Source of the DNA: Pelagihabitans sp965238025
GTDB taxonomy: Bacteria; Bacteroidota; Bacteroidia; Flavobacteriales; Flavobacteriaceae
Reading direction: 5' to 3'
NCBI GenBank assembly: GCA_965238025.1
Contig: OZ250162.1
Span: 2,108,001 to 2,172,000 of the forward strand
DNA length: 64,000 bases
Shown: positions 43,301 to 51,579 of the stretch, piece after piece
Layout: every line of letters starts with the position of its first letter
How positions within the stretch are numbered: position 1 is the first letter of the stretch
The notes under the pieces: generated by a model
What the model was told of the DNA's origin: nothing
Database searches by the model: none
The model's input: only the letters and a program-made list of their open reading frames with translations
Program-made: the position numbers and the translations under genes

Positions 43301-45672
43301 GATTGATCGAAAAAGGAATCATTACCGGACAATGGGATGTAGGAACATTAAAAGCTAAGGCAAATGAGGCGGATTTCCCTACCACTATCCAAGGGCAGTT
43401 TGTCCAGAAAACAATAGATTTTATAGGCTACGACAATGGTCTTAGTGGACTGGACAAAATTTCCTGTGTCAAAAGCTATAGCGAAGATGGTAGCGGAATT
43501 GTTATCAAAGAAAATTTCACGTATAACGCTAATGCTAAAGTAGAAAGCGTAAGGCTGCAAGTTCTTAAAGGGTCAGCGGTTGAACATGAGTACACGGTCA
43601 CCTATGAATACCTTCTTTCAGGTTTAGTGAAAAAGCTGACCTATCCGACTGTGGCGGATGCCCATATTGGCAGTGTTTATTATTCCTATGACGATCTCGG
43701 AAGAATGATTGCCATTGGCAAATCTCCGGAGGAAAAAGAAACCTATGCGGCTTATACCTATACGATTGAAAACGCCCTGGCCAGTAAAAAACTGAATGGT
43801 AATAGTCTTACTACCAACATGCAATATCATCCTGCAGGATGGATCAGTTCTTTGCTCGAACCTGATCCGAATAAGGGATTTAATGAAAGTTTGCCTGAGT
43901 ATAGCCCCAATGGGCTGGTCACGACCATCAATGATTCTTTGAAAGCGGAGCCTGTCGATCAAAACTTGGATATTAAAGCTACCTTGAATTCAAATAACCT
44001 CTTGAGTTCGGTCGAATTCGCGCAGCTTGAAAAGTGGTCTATTTCAGATATGGATTATGATCCGAATGGTAATTTAACCTCATTGACATCCGGAAATGCC
44101 CCAATGATCTATAGCTATTACCCAGGTACGAATCAAGTAGAGGATATTATGTATAACGGGTCTAAAATTCAAACCTTATCGTACAATCGAAAGGGAGGTG
44201 TTCAGGAGGTAATCACTTCTGAACCTGGGAATATGTCGGACCTTAAATTCACGTATCTTAAAAATGGATATTTGACTTCTTCGGTCGATCTTACAAAAAG
44301 TGGTGACCGATGCAGTTTTTATTATGGGTCGCAGGGTCGTCGTGGTCTAATGCAGATTACGAATGGCGAAACGGTTCTTAGTGAAAAAATAAGCGTTCAT
44401 GGTAGTCACGCGCTACCCTTAATGGAAATCACCTCGGAAGGTGCGGCCACCTATATTTATGGCCGGGAAGGACTGGTAGCCTTTGAAAAAGCTGGATTGC
44501 AATATTTTGTTGCCAAGGATCATTTGGGCTCTAATCGTATGGTGTTTAATGCTCAGAATCAGCTTCAGGCAGCCTACTCTTTTTCCGCTTTTGGTGAGAA
44601 TCAAGTGCTATTTGAAGCCAAACCTGGACTACTGACCTACTTATATACCGGACAGGAATGGATACCGGAAATCGGTTTATATAATTTTAGGGCAAGACTT
44701 TATGATGCTCGATTAAGAAGGTTCTATCAAACCGATCCCAAGCACCAGTATGTTGGCGTCTATATTTTTAATGGTCAGAATCCACTCAGCCATACAGACC
44801 CTACGGGAATGTGGTCATTTTGGGATATATTTTCAGAAATTATTGAGGCTATCGTAAGCGTTGCCGAAATTATAGGGGGTATCGCAGTAGATGTTCTCAG
44901 CCTCGGAACTTTAGCCGATGCTGGTGGTGGCACCCTGTTAGGCATGGGTATCAGTGGAGCGGGTAGTTTAATTGAGGAAGGCGCCCATGGCAAACCTTTA
45001 AGTTGGGCCAAATTTGGGGAAGCTCAAGCCATTGGAGCATTTACTGGAACGATTTCGGCAGGAATTGGTGCAGTCGGGGACGCAGTTGCCGAAGCAGCCG
45101 TAGAAAGTACGGTAATGAGTGCGGCAAGTCAGGGATTAAAGACAGGAGTGTCAGTAGGTATAAAGGTAGCATTCGGGGTTGCCAGTGGCGCTACAAGCAG
45201 TCTAGCCGGAAAAATGATGGAAAATGTCTTTGAAGGCAAATCCGCGGGCGATGGCTTGGGAAGCGATGTTTGGATCGGTGCGCTCATGGGCGGTATAGGC
45301 GCGGGCATTGGAGAAGCTGCCGATGGTATTACCACCAAATTTAATATGGGAAAAGGTGGCAAACTAATGGTAAGTATTACCGCCGGGATTATCACGGGCG
45401 CTATGGGCGGGGGTCTCTCTTCCTGGGTAAACGGAAAAGGCAAATTTAATTGGCTGGCTTTTGGTATAAGTACCACTTCAGGGGTAATCGAGGCCATTTC
45501 AGGACCATTAAAAGAAGATACCAACGAACCCCTGCCATATGATATAAAAACTGTTCGCGGAGGAAGAAATGCAATCCGTTCGGCATATAGAGCACGTCAT
45601 GTTCGGATGATGGCGCGCTTGGGCCAAGATGGCGATTATATCGCCGCCGATGTATTATTGACCGAATTTTGA
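37372..45672 (+). CDS. giant RHS-repeat / Tc-toxin-like protein
   Basis: 2766 aa, no signal peptide. The N-terminal 300 aa (KSVNLFRGDLNFNRRLFTMP, LGLGWSMP, FAREWYLSEIKNPWGDSVRY) resemble the SpvB/TcB-type opening of large RHS proteins. A Trp-rich beta region and RHS/YD repeats follow (e.g. MDYDPNGNLTSL). The RHS-associated core is KDHLGSNRMVFN...YTGQEWIPEIGLYNFRARLYDARLRRF, then DPTGMW near residue 2478. The remaining about 285 aa are a variable C-terminal domain, very rich in Gly/Ala with several hydrophobic stretches (glycine-zipper-like) and a basic end (RSAYRARHVRMMARLG). The core lacks the Pro usual in DPxGxxxxP cleavage sites. Probably a toxin or large shell protein; the target is unknown. 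Confidence 0.85.
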   Translation: MSGTNQSVATPQIRFFQFETEKLGVFNKSVNLFRGDLNFNRRLFTMPSRPGRKDLDVDVAVQYQSNLQNVVTMQNLDAPTGILGLGWSMPLQKISLALTGAFSKANRRYTLNSDGIDSAMVLTEIRNGKEYYELENYKFWIIAYDPQGECWEVTHENGITHVFGGNVTKTPQGNNSSQGNSIAWGVRYGNWTGATKLTAGIEPIQFAREWYLSEIKNPWGDSVRYEYNGFRRGDNGLITGVEQFVGDAKGKPYTKAVYLTKITDVFNRTAVFDYSEKTFETISIDAPKEYEAAHTDHPNDPVPNGFQDVYETKYLNEIVVNNRKGNAIKKVQFEYHPLQNLSDFSGKLKGVTYKRYLKSFARYAPDGSCLPGLQFDYCFDKNLEDSNLGALQSITIPEGAVATYTYTKQALEICQRDQTILKPDLGGENWTPRVWFGTDFAVVIWYNLDSGKLWLGIYTWLGHWKLWKPNNGIIYQQQWGITLDSLNLIISEQSIAVHFKDESNTYLFIYGRNKRQEGQWISYGDGESAYLTFPTTEVSFNSGDNFVLANEQNNNTSSQTLTRITWNWKKQSWITEKNVYSVNSNKQIMFSAGMHEYYLTLAYTSADNSAIIQQHYLWLNPDNEYAWLQGSGLTLHNVDPADIHSFNFDLSESIAVLMVTNGDAPDSLSYTLHVLMWNEDYQMAPVQSFPFSTQKLDQKLPFDIMPQIISNSLIVSGENFLRYNGKDWLSNTGFQIASPASGNSYWFAYGHDFILRTINSANGAISAKMLVYDPNSPDDITKWSSVPFDPKPLPVAPRNNPGDAYYPTSGGQDYFTIGNAIYYRGSSTDWTVPGNSPSFLIKEDINSKSLIDQAPNFVAFLVPDELNPGNTKTIVLELKNGQIIGNGTYLDHQRYSLGNSNPGTSPYGPGSFVTYPGNTANGLFQNAEQLTLYRYAGHAIQGKINHFPVTQLNVTDGFGVAYATAYNFDPSSAACDPSGTVVKYYKSSVFPGASTPDPKAFGSIVNHYINGYNDLEQITYYLNGKEVKGLPAYPVLDGLKKCVEYLDANGQTVKKKDFTWDIFTQRNSHPTVGDPLPSQLSGSYSRQHSLTQTLDGVTEIISWNYIPKTFKAPFSGMFVERSKTNFNGMGVEELLSTSKIYGYEKYPELVALNQLNITLQEMQTVTPIRQTPIPVGVKVNTWKAMQPGKWAKYQTFKWEGGGKADFTFPADYSTPTGWLCSDKVTVINENGLIQEMHNTLSAPSSVLHDKNDEYIIAQFKNASILNGEADYYGFEAMEKGTGWSLQTQTQISSDCSYTGTHSLTLEQGGKLLKQFQPKLKQIYIIGYWYMTKKGFLPNNSSKWSATVNSNRPLTGDLLENPTMEKPFEDTGGKWVYDYLIVDLSVVDAASVVSVTVEATNGSQQLVYLDNVRWVPQTSNFSAYVYQPDSGVISTQIGRGPILERVFYDRFNRRIGAVNRYGDSLGKLYLNYSSRIGNNGIFNPKDPNCEVQLKMLNGGRNEIFTDGGAWQQNWKASNIQGNWKTELGRLLHTNATTEDTLSCLYEDLQSDFVLSFGIEAIDRSSKLLLGDVVALKLGNRNSISWNPEGKKWQFVVEGKTIAPWMNSDQMPQQWTLIVKPKTILFFADGRLLLSTVTSEPISEPPVFYTGKNAMAIHYLATGYRPMTGLVYKDALGHSRQNHALTAGNAVINQEIRNMLGKKAVKTKSAPANFGNDTSPIPLMAYRPDFVNVTDFLANFYDSGLMQGHLSTYYNGQNGASNDKGYPYHRELLEQSPLARTIEKGLPGKDLAIIKPWTMNPDLRKTVKFNYSNNKNTPVPGISDLPAGEYFVITQQQQDRAPSFQIKDKSSNPIVKGMHGNQSSHTNLGDADPTYDEQNTIQENTVPSLVNRRHVIHDLNGRNVVQLLPSYFDTNLPKNELFQNVKKYDTLNNLIESATPDGGMSQMIYNKAGQLRFQQDEEGRAKGYYGYCKYNNLNGLIEKGIITGQWDVGTLKAKANEADFPTTIQGQFVQKTIDFIGYDNGLSGLDKISCVKSYSEDGSGIVIKENFTYNANAKVESVRLQVLKGSAVEHEYTVTYEYLLSGLVKKLTYPTVADAHIGSVYYSYDDLGRMIAIGKSPEEKETYAAYTYTIENALASKKLNGNSLTTNMQYHPAGWISSLLEPDPNKGFNESLPEYSPNGLVTTINDSLKAEPVDQNLDIKATLNSNNLLSSVEFAQLEKWSISDMDYDPNGNLTSLTSGNAPMIYSYYPGTNQVEDIMYNGSKIQTLSYNRKGGVQEVITSEPGNMSDLKFTYLKNGYLTSSVDLTKSGDRCSFYYGSQGRRGLMQITNGETVLSEKISVHGSHALPLMEITSEGAATYIYGREGLVAFEKAGLQYFVAKDHLGSNRMVFNAQNQLQAAYSFSAFGENQVLFEAKPGLLTYLYTGQEWIPEIGLYNFRARLYDARLRRFYQTDPKHQYVGVYIFNGQNPLSHTDPTGMWSFWDIFSEIIEAIVSVAEIIGGIAVDVLSLGTLADAGGGTLLGMGISGAGSLIEEGAHGKPLSWAKFGEAQAIGAFTGTISAGIGAVGDAVAEAAVESTVMSAASQGLKTGVSVGIKVAFGVASGATSSLAGKMMENVFEGKSAGDGLGSDVWIGALMGGIGAGIGEAADGITTKFNMGKGGKLMVSITAGIITGAMGGGLSSWVNGKGKFNWLAFGISTTSGVIEAISGPLKEDTNEPLPYDIKTVRGGRNAIRSAYRARHVRMMARLGQDGDYIAADVLLTEF

Positions 45673-45958
45673 GTATCACGTGCTTTGCTATACATAACGA
45701 TCAACTCAAGATGGGTTCAATAAACAAATAAGTTATAAAGAAATTAAAGTTGCCTGTTCGGTGAGTGTAACTATTGATTTCTTCCAAAACCATATTCTCC
45801 TTTCATCAAAGTTTAAGAAAGGTAGTATAAAGATGATGGCGGGGATGCTTTCCCCGATCCTATCAAAAAAGCTGAGCTACGTAACAAATAGTAGAAGTCG
45901 ATGGCTAGAATTACAACATAAAGATTTGGTATATTAGAAGTAATCCAAATACAGCACT

Positions 45959-46417
45959 ATGCAAATACCGTTAAAAGTGATGCTTTCCTACGCCCATGAA
46001 GACGAGGAATTAAAAAACCGATTGGATGTTCATTTAACTGCGCTTAAACGAAGTGGCAGGATTGAAACGTGGAGTGATCGCAAAATCATGCCCGGAACGG
46101 AATGGGATAGTACGATTAAAAATGAAATGAATACCGCTGATATTATTTTGTTGTTGATTAGCGCCGATTTTCTAGCTTCGGAATATATCTGGAAAATTGA
46201 ACTGACAAAAGCCATGGAAAGGCACAGAAATAAAGCGTCCGTGGTGATACCCATTTTCCTGAGACCCTGTGACTGGAAAGAGATGCCTTTTGCAGTACTT
46301 CAGGGGCTTCCCAAGGATTCCGTTCCAGTAACGGAATTTGAAGACCGCGAACTCGCCTTTTTAAATATCGCAACAGGTCTTAGAAAAGTTGTTGATTCTG
46401 TAAAAACTACTATTTGA
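45959..46417 (+). CDS. stand-alone TIR domain protein
   Basis: 152 aa, essentially one TIR domain. It has KVMLSYAHEDEELKNRL (strand A and BB-loop side), IETWSDRKIMPGTEW (box-2 region), TADIILLLISADFLASEYIW, and the putative NADase glutamate E81 in IWKIELTKAMER. No signal peptide. Bacterial TIR domains cleave NAD or make cyclic-ADP-ribose signals. The gene stands alone, 286 bp after the RHS gene and 198 bp before a secreted protease, so its partner is uncertain. The gap before it contains the hairpin CGGGGA-TGCTT-TCCCCG (45840-45856). Confidence 0.88.
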   Translation: MQIPLKVMLSYAHEDEELKNRLDVHLTALKRSGRIETWSDRKIMPGTEWDSTIKNEMNTADIILLLISADFLASEYIWKIELTKAMERHRNKASVVIPIFLRPCDWKEMPFAVLQGLPKDSVPVTEFEDRELAFLNIATGLRKVVDSVKTTI

Positions 46418-46615
46418 GCGAAATTATTTACGGTATTTGACTTATATTAAGCTGCATAGTTCAGAAATTTTCACTATCTTGTATAGGATGTATCTTGTTT
46501 CTCCCCCTGACTACGAAAAAGATACCTGATTTCTTCAAGCACGCTCTGGCTCCTTGAGCTTGTTAGTACAAAAGTTTCCCCCAACCTAATGGTTTGACAT
46601 ATAAAGAAATATGTG

Positions 46616-47668
46616 ATGAAAGCATTTATTGTTGGTCTTCAATTCATTTTGTTTTTTACGTTCTCTGGCATCTTGGCGCAGAACCCCAAGCAATCTATAG
46701 TAAAGGTAACTGCCCATTTTAGTGACAATCAGATAGAGGTAGGAGGAGGTATAATAACGGGCTTCAACGATTTGGATAAGGAGGTATTCCTAGTCACCGC
46801 GCGTCATATTTTTATAAAGGAAGATAAAGACGGTACTATTCTTGCCGAAGCTGAACGATTAACAGTTGAGTTTCAAAAAGGTAGGGATGAATTTTCTGCA
46901 ACAATTGATAGGGTGGACCCAGAACTGGACTTAGCGGTACTTAAGGTAAATTTAAAAGAAAGGGCTATCAGCTTTAAAAAACTGGTAGTGGCTCAAACAG
47001 ATGATTATACAAGGAGTATTGTAAATGTTATCGGACATCCTCAGGGAAGTGAGTGGGTCTTGAACTCCAATGAATTCCTGTCAACGGAATCCTATAATTT
47101 TAGCATTAGTCATGACGGGATTTCTACCGGTTATTCCGGCGGGGGCGTCTTTACAAAATATAACAGACTCATGGGGATGATGGTCCAAAATCGTTCGCAC
47201 GATGCGCTGGTATTGGATATAGCAGCCATTCTAGAACTGCTTAATGAGTGGAAGGTAGAAACCAATTTATTGGGCCGGCCTAAGATCAAATATGGTACAC
47301 TGGCAGTTATGGGCACCGGAGTTGCGGGCGTAGCCGTTTCTATTTTTCATTTTGAAAGAAAATCCAAGGACTTGTACTCCATATATGAGGAACATCCCTT
47401 TTCTAATGATCCAATCTACACTACTATGGGGACGACCCGAGATGAAGTTTTTGAAGATGCAAATTCCAAACACAATACGGCAATCATTGTGGGGGCTGTT
47501 GGGGGAACCGTTTTGGCAATAGGTACCTATGTTATCATTCGTAAACTTAGCAAAAGGAAGAAAGAGAGACGCTATGACGGCCTTACGGTTCGGCCTTATT
47601 TTGATATGCCCGACTATGTTTTATCTTCTGGTAATGCAGTGGCTTTCGGGCTTAGTATAAAATTTTAA
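46616..47668 (+). CDS. exported trypsin-like (S1) serine protease with two membrane segments
   Basis: 350 aa from ATG 46616 (a GTG lies one codon upstream). Signal peptide LQFILFFTFSGILAQ. The protease domain has the triad H64 (VTARHIF), D105 (DLAVLKV) and S174 (STGYSGGGVF). After it, two hydrophobic segments (LAVMGTGVAGVAVSIFHF about 228-245; IIVGAVGGTVLAIGTYVII about 289-307) enclose about 40 aa, with a basic tail. It joins directly onto the NHL lipoprotein gene (stop 47668, start 47669), so the two function together, perhaps in envelope sensing or processing. Similar trypsin-like domains occur in bacterial conflict loci as effector or activator proteases. Confidence 0.8.
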   Translation: MKAFIVGLQFILFFTFSGILAQNPKQSIVKVTAHFSDNQIEVGGGIITGFNDLDKEVFLVTARHIFIKEDKDGTILAEAERLTVEFQKGRDEFSATIDRVDPELDLAVLKVNLKERAISFKKLVVAQTDDYTRSIVNVIGHPQGSEWVLNSNEFLSTESYNFSISHDGISTGYSGGGVFTKYNRLMGMMVQNRSHDALVLDIAAILELLNEWKVETNLLGRPKIKYGTLAVMGTGVAGVAVSIFHFERKSKDLYSIYEEHPFSNDPIYTTMGTTRDEVFEDANSKHNTAIIVGAVGGTVLAIGTYVIIRKLSKRKKERRYDGLTVRPYFDMPDYVLSSGNAVAFGLSIKF

Positions 47669-49369
47669 ATGATGAGCAGGTATTTGAATATTATTTTGGT
47701 CGCACTGATCGGTATTGTATTGGGAACCTATTCCTGTGAACCAAGGTGGGATTTGGTTGAAACAGCCCCTTGCCCATCCATTGATGTTATAACCACCGAA
47801 GCCCGGGCCGGAGATCTAATTACTTTACAAGGAAAATTTGTCAACTATGATGTACTACGGGATCGGGTAACAATTGGAGGTATTCCCACAGATCCCGAAG
47901 CTATTTTTGATAATGATGAAATGATGGAAGTCATTGTTCCGGAAAATATCACGGACTCGATTGTAACCGTGGTGGTGAATATCAATGGGTGTAGTTCAGA
48001 TGAAAACCCAAATATAGAAAGTAGTGAAAGTTCATTTAATTACAAGAAGGTTACGGTAACGGACTTGTCACGGGATAAAGCCAAACATGGCGAAGAGATC
48101 ATAATTTCAGGCACGAACTTTAGAGCGGGCGATGATTTTGCGGACAATAAAGTTTCGTTTAATAGCGTGTTGGCCGAAGTATGTTCAGCTTCTTCAACGC
48201 AATTAAAAGTCAAGGTACCCAAAAATGAGCTAACGCCTGAATTTCCAACGGGGGAAAGGATTTCAGGACCCATAAGCGTTGAGGTCGATGGACTGGTTGC
48301 AAGTAATATTCCCGAATTCACTTATGTGTTTACGGCCACCGTATCACTGTTAGCTGGCACATTTGGAGACTCCGGACCCAATATGGACGAACCGGTTGAT
48401 AGTCAATTTTTTAATTCTCCAAAGGGCATAGATTTGCTTACTAATGAAGGTGGGTCTACTTCCATTTTTGTTGCTGACACAGGCAATCATGTGATTCGAA
48501 GAATTAACCCTGTTAATGGACAGGTATTTTTACATTCAGGAGGTTTTGATTCGCCAGATCATATCAATCAAGATTTTGATTTACTACTGGCAAGATTTAA
48601 CTCACCCGAAGATATTACCATAGATGCAAGTGGAAATATCTTTGTAACTGAAAGTGAAAATCGGACTATACGTGGAATATTTAATATGCCTCCAGTAATT
48701 TTAACTCTTGCTGGAAATCCAAATGGTGGTCAAGATTGGGTGGATAGCCCCCCACCTGACTTTTTTGGTATTGACGCAAGATTTTATTCTCCAAAAGGAA
48801 TCACGGTCACAAACTCTGGGGTGCTTTATGCCTCCGATGATGTTGATAATCGCGTAAGAAGGATGAATCAATCAACGCCTTATAGTGTAACTACCTTGGC
48901 CGGCGGAGGAATACTAGACCCTGGTCCGAGAGACGGAATTGGTTTAGGTGCTCAATTTTCAACTCCAAGCGGACTTGTCTATGATGCTACGAGTGATTTG
49001 ATTTATGTGGCAGATACTAACAACAATAGTATAAGGTCGATTACCGCCGCCGGAGATGTCAATACAGTAGCTAGTAATGCATTGGGAGCCAATTTTGACC
49101 ATCCGAGCGATGTAACCATAGACGCAGACGGTAACATTTATGTTCTAGATACTGAAAATAATCAAATTAGAAGAATAGATATAGCAACACTTGAAGTTAC
49201 TCTTTTTGCAGGTACAGGAAGTTCTAGTCCCGTTGCTCAACCAGAAGAAGTACCAGCAGAATTAGCTGAGTTTAACAAACCATCCGGAATCTGCTATGAC
49301 ATATTTACAAATATTATATATGTTGCTGATACTCAAAACCATGTCATCAGAAAAATAGAATTAAAATAA
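47669..49369 (+). CDS. lipoprotein with IPT/TIG domains and NHL repeats
   Basis: 566 aa. The signal peptide ends LGTYSC (Cys 23 of the first-ATG form), a lipobox. Two IPT/TIG-like Ig domains follow (ITTEARAGDLITLQGKFVNY..., DLSRDKAKHGEEIIISGTNF). Then an NHL beta-propeller starts near residue 220 with repeats of the form FNSPKGI, FVADTGNHVIRRI, FYSPKGITV, YVADTNNNSIRSI, YVLDTENNQIRRI and YVADTQNHVIRKI. It is an outer-membrane-attached binding protein. The start is flush with the protease gene stop (TAAATGATG); an ATG three bases on is equally possible. Confidence 0.85.
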   Translation: MMSRYLNIILVALIGIVLGTYSCEPRWDLVETAPCPSIDVITTEARAGDLITLQGKFVNYDVLRDRVTIGGIPTDPEAIFDNDEMMEVIVPENITDSIVTVVVNINGCSSDENPNIESSESSFNYKKVTVTDLSRDKAKHGEEIIISGTNFRAGDDFADNKVSFNSVLAEVCSASSTQLKVKVPKNELTPEFPTGERISGPISVEVDGLVASNIPEFTYVFTATVSLLAGTFGDSGPNMDEPVDSQFFNSPKGIDLLTNEGGSTSIFVADTGNHVIRRINPVNGQVFLHSGGFDSPDHINQDFDLLLARFNSPEDITIDASGNIFVTESENRTIRGIFNMPPVILTLAGNPNGGQDWVDSPPPDFFGIDARFYSPKGITVTNSGVLYASDDVDNRVRRMNQSTPYSVTTLAGGGILDPGPRDGIGLGAQFSTPSGLVYDATSDLIYVADTNNNSIRSITAAGDVNTVASNALGANFDHPSDVTIDADGNIYVLDTENNQIRRIDIATLEVTLFAGTGSSSPVAQPEEVPAELAEFNKPSGICYDIFTNIIYVADTQNHVIRKIELK

Positions 49370-49479
49370 TAATTAAAAACTGAGTTTAACAATTTATTTT
49401 CTTGACAATGACCTAGGGATTGGATATAAATTGTAGTCTATACTATAGGAAACATTTTCTAATAGTTACAATATCTCAT

Positions 49480-51354
49480 TCACAATGTAAGGCATGAATC
49501 AAATTCATTAATCGTTACATCGTTCAATGTAATTCGCACCGTCATTTCTGTTGATGAACTATTACATGCGTTACAGGAAGGAGGAGTAACATCAAAATTA
49601 TCTAATCCTATTCTATCTCTACTGCATATTTTTAACATCGATCCACCGCTGGTATTTCCATCGGTTGGAGATTGTGTAAGAGTTGAGGTTGTATTTGGAC
49701 CTGCATCTACTCCAAAAGGACTACCAAAATCGTTCTTAAACCGTATATAATTTTGATTAGTACCATTATTTGGGTCATCATACCATATCAAAAATTCATA
49801 AATGCCAGCTTCAATTTCGTGGGTCGTCAATTTACCATTTTTCAAAACCCCTGCATTGGAATATGGTGCGGATGACCCCCATGTTGTATATTCACGATAC
49901 CAAATTGAATTGTTACAGATAAGCTTATCCTGACCCCCGCCATGAAAGTTTAATATAACCTCAATGTTTGTGTAAATAGTTGGGCCTGTAGATGGTATTT
50001 CAATTGGATTAATTGGAGTACCATTGCAAAGTATTGGGTCTTCAGACTCAACCAAAAAATTTGGAGGACTATCATAATCAAATATTTTAATCTTTAATGG
50101 AATGTTCTGAGGAGCTTGAGTTATAGTGTGACTACTAAGCCCTAAAGGAAAGTCACTAATACCCTCACTTGTGCCCGATACTCCTGTAGGCGTAAATATT
50201 TGCGCTGAATTATTGTAGTTACTGATCTCTACGTTAAGTAATCGGGTACAACCTTGATTATCAACTTCAAAATTAATATCTGCTGGGCATTTATCCATCC
50301 AATAATCTAAATTCCAAGTAGATAAATGGTTCATGGGGAATGTTACCACCAATTCTTCATCTATATTTTCAACTATCGCCTCTTCTTCAAGCCGCCAGTA
50401 ACCGGTATTCTCGTCCAAACTCCAGATCGGAAGTGTGTCTCCTTTTGTAAACCTTTCTTGAGACACAGGATTAATCATTTCGGGATTTATTCCAATGGTC
50501 GCTTCAACAGGTTTGGAAAAATCAGTCACCTCCTCTTGACCTACTTGGATGCTAGCAGACATCCAGCCTGCAGATGCAAACAAACCAGGATTGGATGGTG
50601 TTGCTATGGTGTCTCCTTTCATGTCAATAGCATCCGTTACCAAAAAACCGTTAGGGAATGTTCGTCCGGCATTAGGGGCAGAAGGATTGGAAAAAGCTAA
50701 CTGAATTTGGGCTTCTCCGTCCGGATTTGAAATTGGTTTACAATTTGATAACAACTGGGTCCCGGCAGGAATAGAAAAAGAAAGTTTTTGCGTAAAACTA
50801 TCGGAAACTTTTGTTTCAAAATTAATACGATCCGTTACATAACCATTGCCGTTAACCGGTAAAGAAGTGTTTACGGTATTGATGCCTTTTGGCGGACCAG
50901 CTATTTTTGCCATATATACGGGCATATATGTAGCATTTTCATTGATTAGAAGAATGGTTTTCATAGTGGTTATATAACCAGGAGCTTCCGCCTTTATTCG
51001 ATACCGATAGGGCTTCTCCTCATTGACAGCTGCCCTATAATGAAGCCCTAGGTTCATTACACCATTTTTAAGCGTTAACTCGCTAAAACTTGTACCGCTT
51101 GATGTACGTACTTGCCCATTGGGATCGATAAGTGTTACTCTTACATTAGGTACATAGGAATTTGATACTACATTGGCATCAATAAATGCAAATGCGGCCG
51201 GAGCCTTTATGGGGTCGTTAATAGTGACTCCTGTATCTTCATTAGTGACTTTTATATTTTCACAACGATTACAGCCCTCAAAAACAAATGCTAGTAACAG
51301 CACACTCATCATAATTAGAAGACGGTGTATCCCTTGGTAGTAAGAAGTTGACAT
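49480..51354 (-). CDS. large surface lipoprotein, unknown
   Basis: 624 aa. Signal peptide MMSVLLLAFVFEGC with lipobox Cys 28. The early region holds a carboxypeptidase-regulatory-like beta domain (VPNVRVTLIDPNGQVRTSSG, YRIKAEAPGYITTMKTILL). The middle has ETKVSDSFTQKLSFSIPAGT and LPIWSLDENTGYWRLEEEAIV followed by VTFPMNHLSTWNLD, a pattern seen in extracellular proteins of animals and Bacteroidota (FAM171/CILP-like). The C-terminal part contains repeated Cys and ends in a short beta domain. It is a single gene, convergent with the NHL lipoprotein gene. Confidence 0.65.
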   Translation of the reverse strand: MSTSYYQGIHRLLIMMSVLLLAFVFEGCNRCENIKVTNEDTGVTINDPIKAPAAFAFIDANVVSNSYVPNVRVTLIDPNGQVRTSSGTSFSELTLKNGVMNLGLHYRAAVNEEKPYRYRIKAEAPGYITTMKTILLINENATYMPVYMAKIAGPPKGINTVNTSLPVNGNGYVTDRINFETKVSDSFTQKLSFSIPAGTQLLSNCKPISNPDGEAQIQLAFSNPSAPNAGRTFPNGFLVTDAIDMKGDTIATPSNPGLFASAGWMSASIQVGQEEVTDFSKPVEATIGINPEMINPVSQERFTKGDTLPIWSLDENTGYWRLEEEAIVENIDEELVVTFPMNHLSTWNLDYWMDKCPADINFEVDNQGCTRLLNVEISNYNNSAQIFTPTGVSGTSEGISDFPLGLSSHTITQAPQNIPLKIKIFDYDSPPNFLVESEDPILCNGTPINPIEIPSTGPTIYTNIEVILNFHGGGQDKLICNNSIWYREYTTWGSSAPYSNAGVLKNGKLTTHEIEAGIYEFLIWYDDPNNGTNQNYIRFKNDFGSPFGVDAGPNTTSTLTQSPTDGNTSGGSMLKICSRDRIGLDNFDVTPPSCNACNSSSTEMTVRITLNDVTINEFDSCLTL

Positions 51355-51579
51355 AGTTCTTTATTTTACCGGGGGACTGATTGGTGGTAGCCATTGAGAA
51401 TGGCTACAAAGAATTGAACGGCCTAAAGAAACTGTTTATAACACTTAGTGTGTAATTCTATCGCAAGAAAAATCTTGTAGAGTGCGTATTAAAGATACTA
51501 ATTTTAAGTGAGAAATGCTGTGAATACGGAATAATTCTTTACCTTATAGTACGATATTAATTTCTAATGTAATAGTGTC

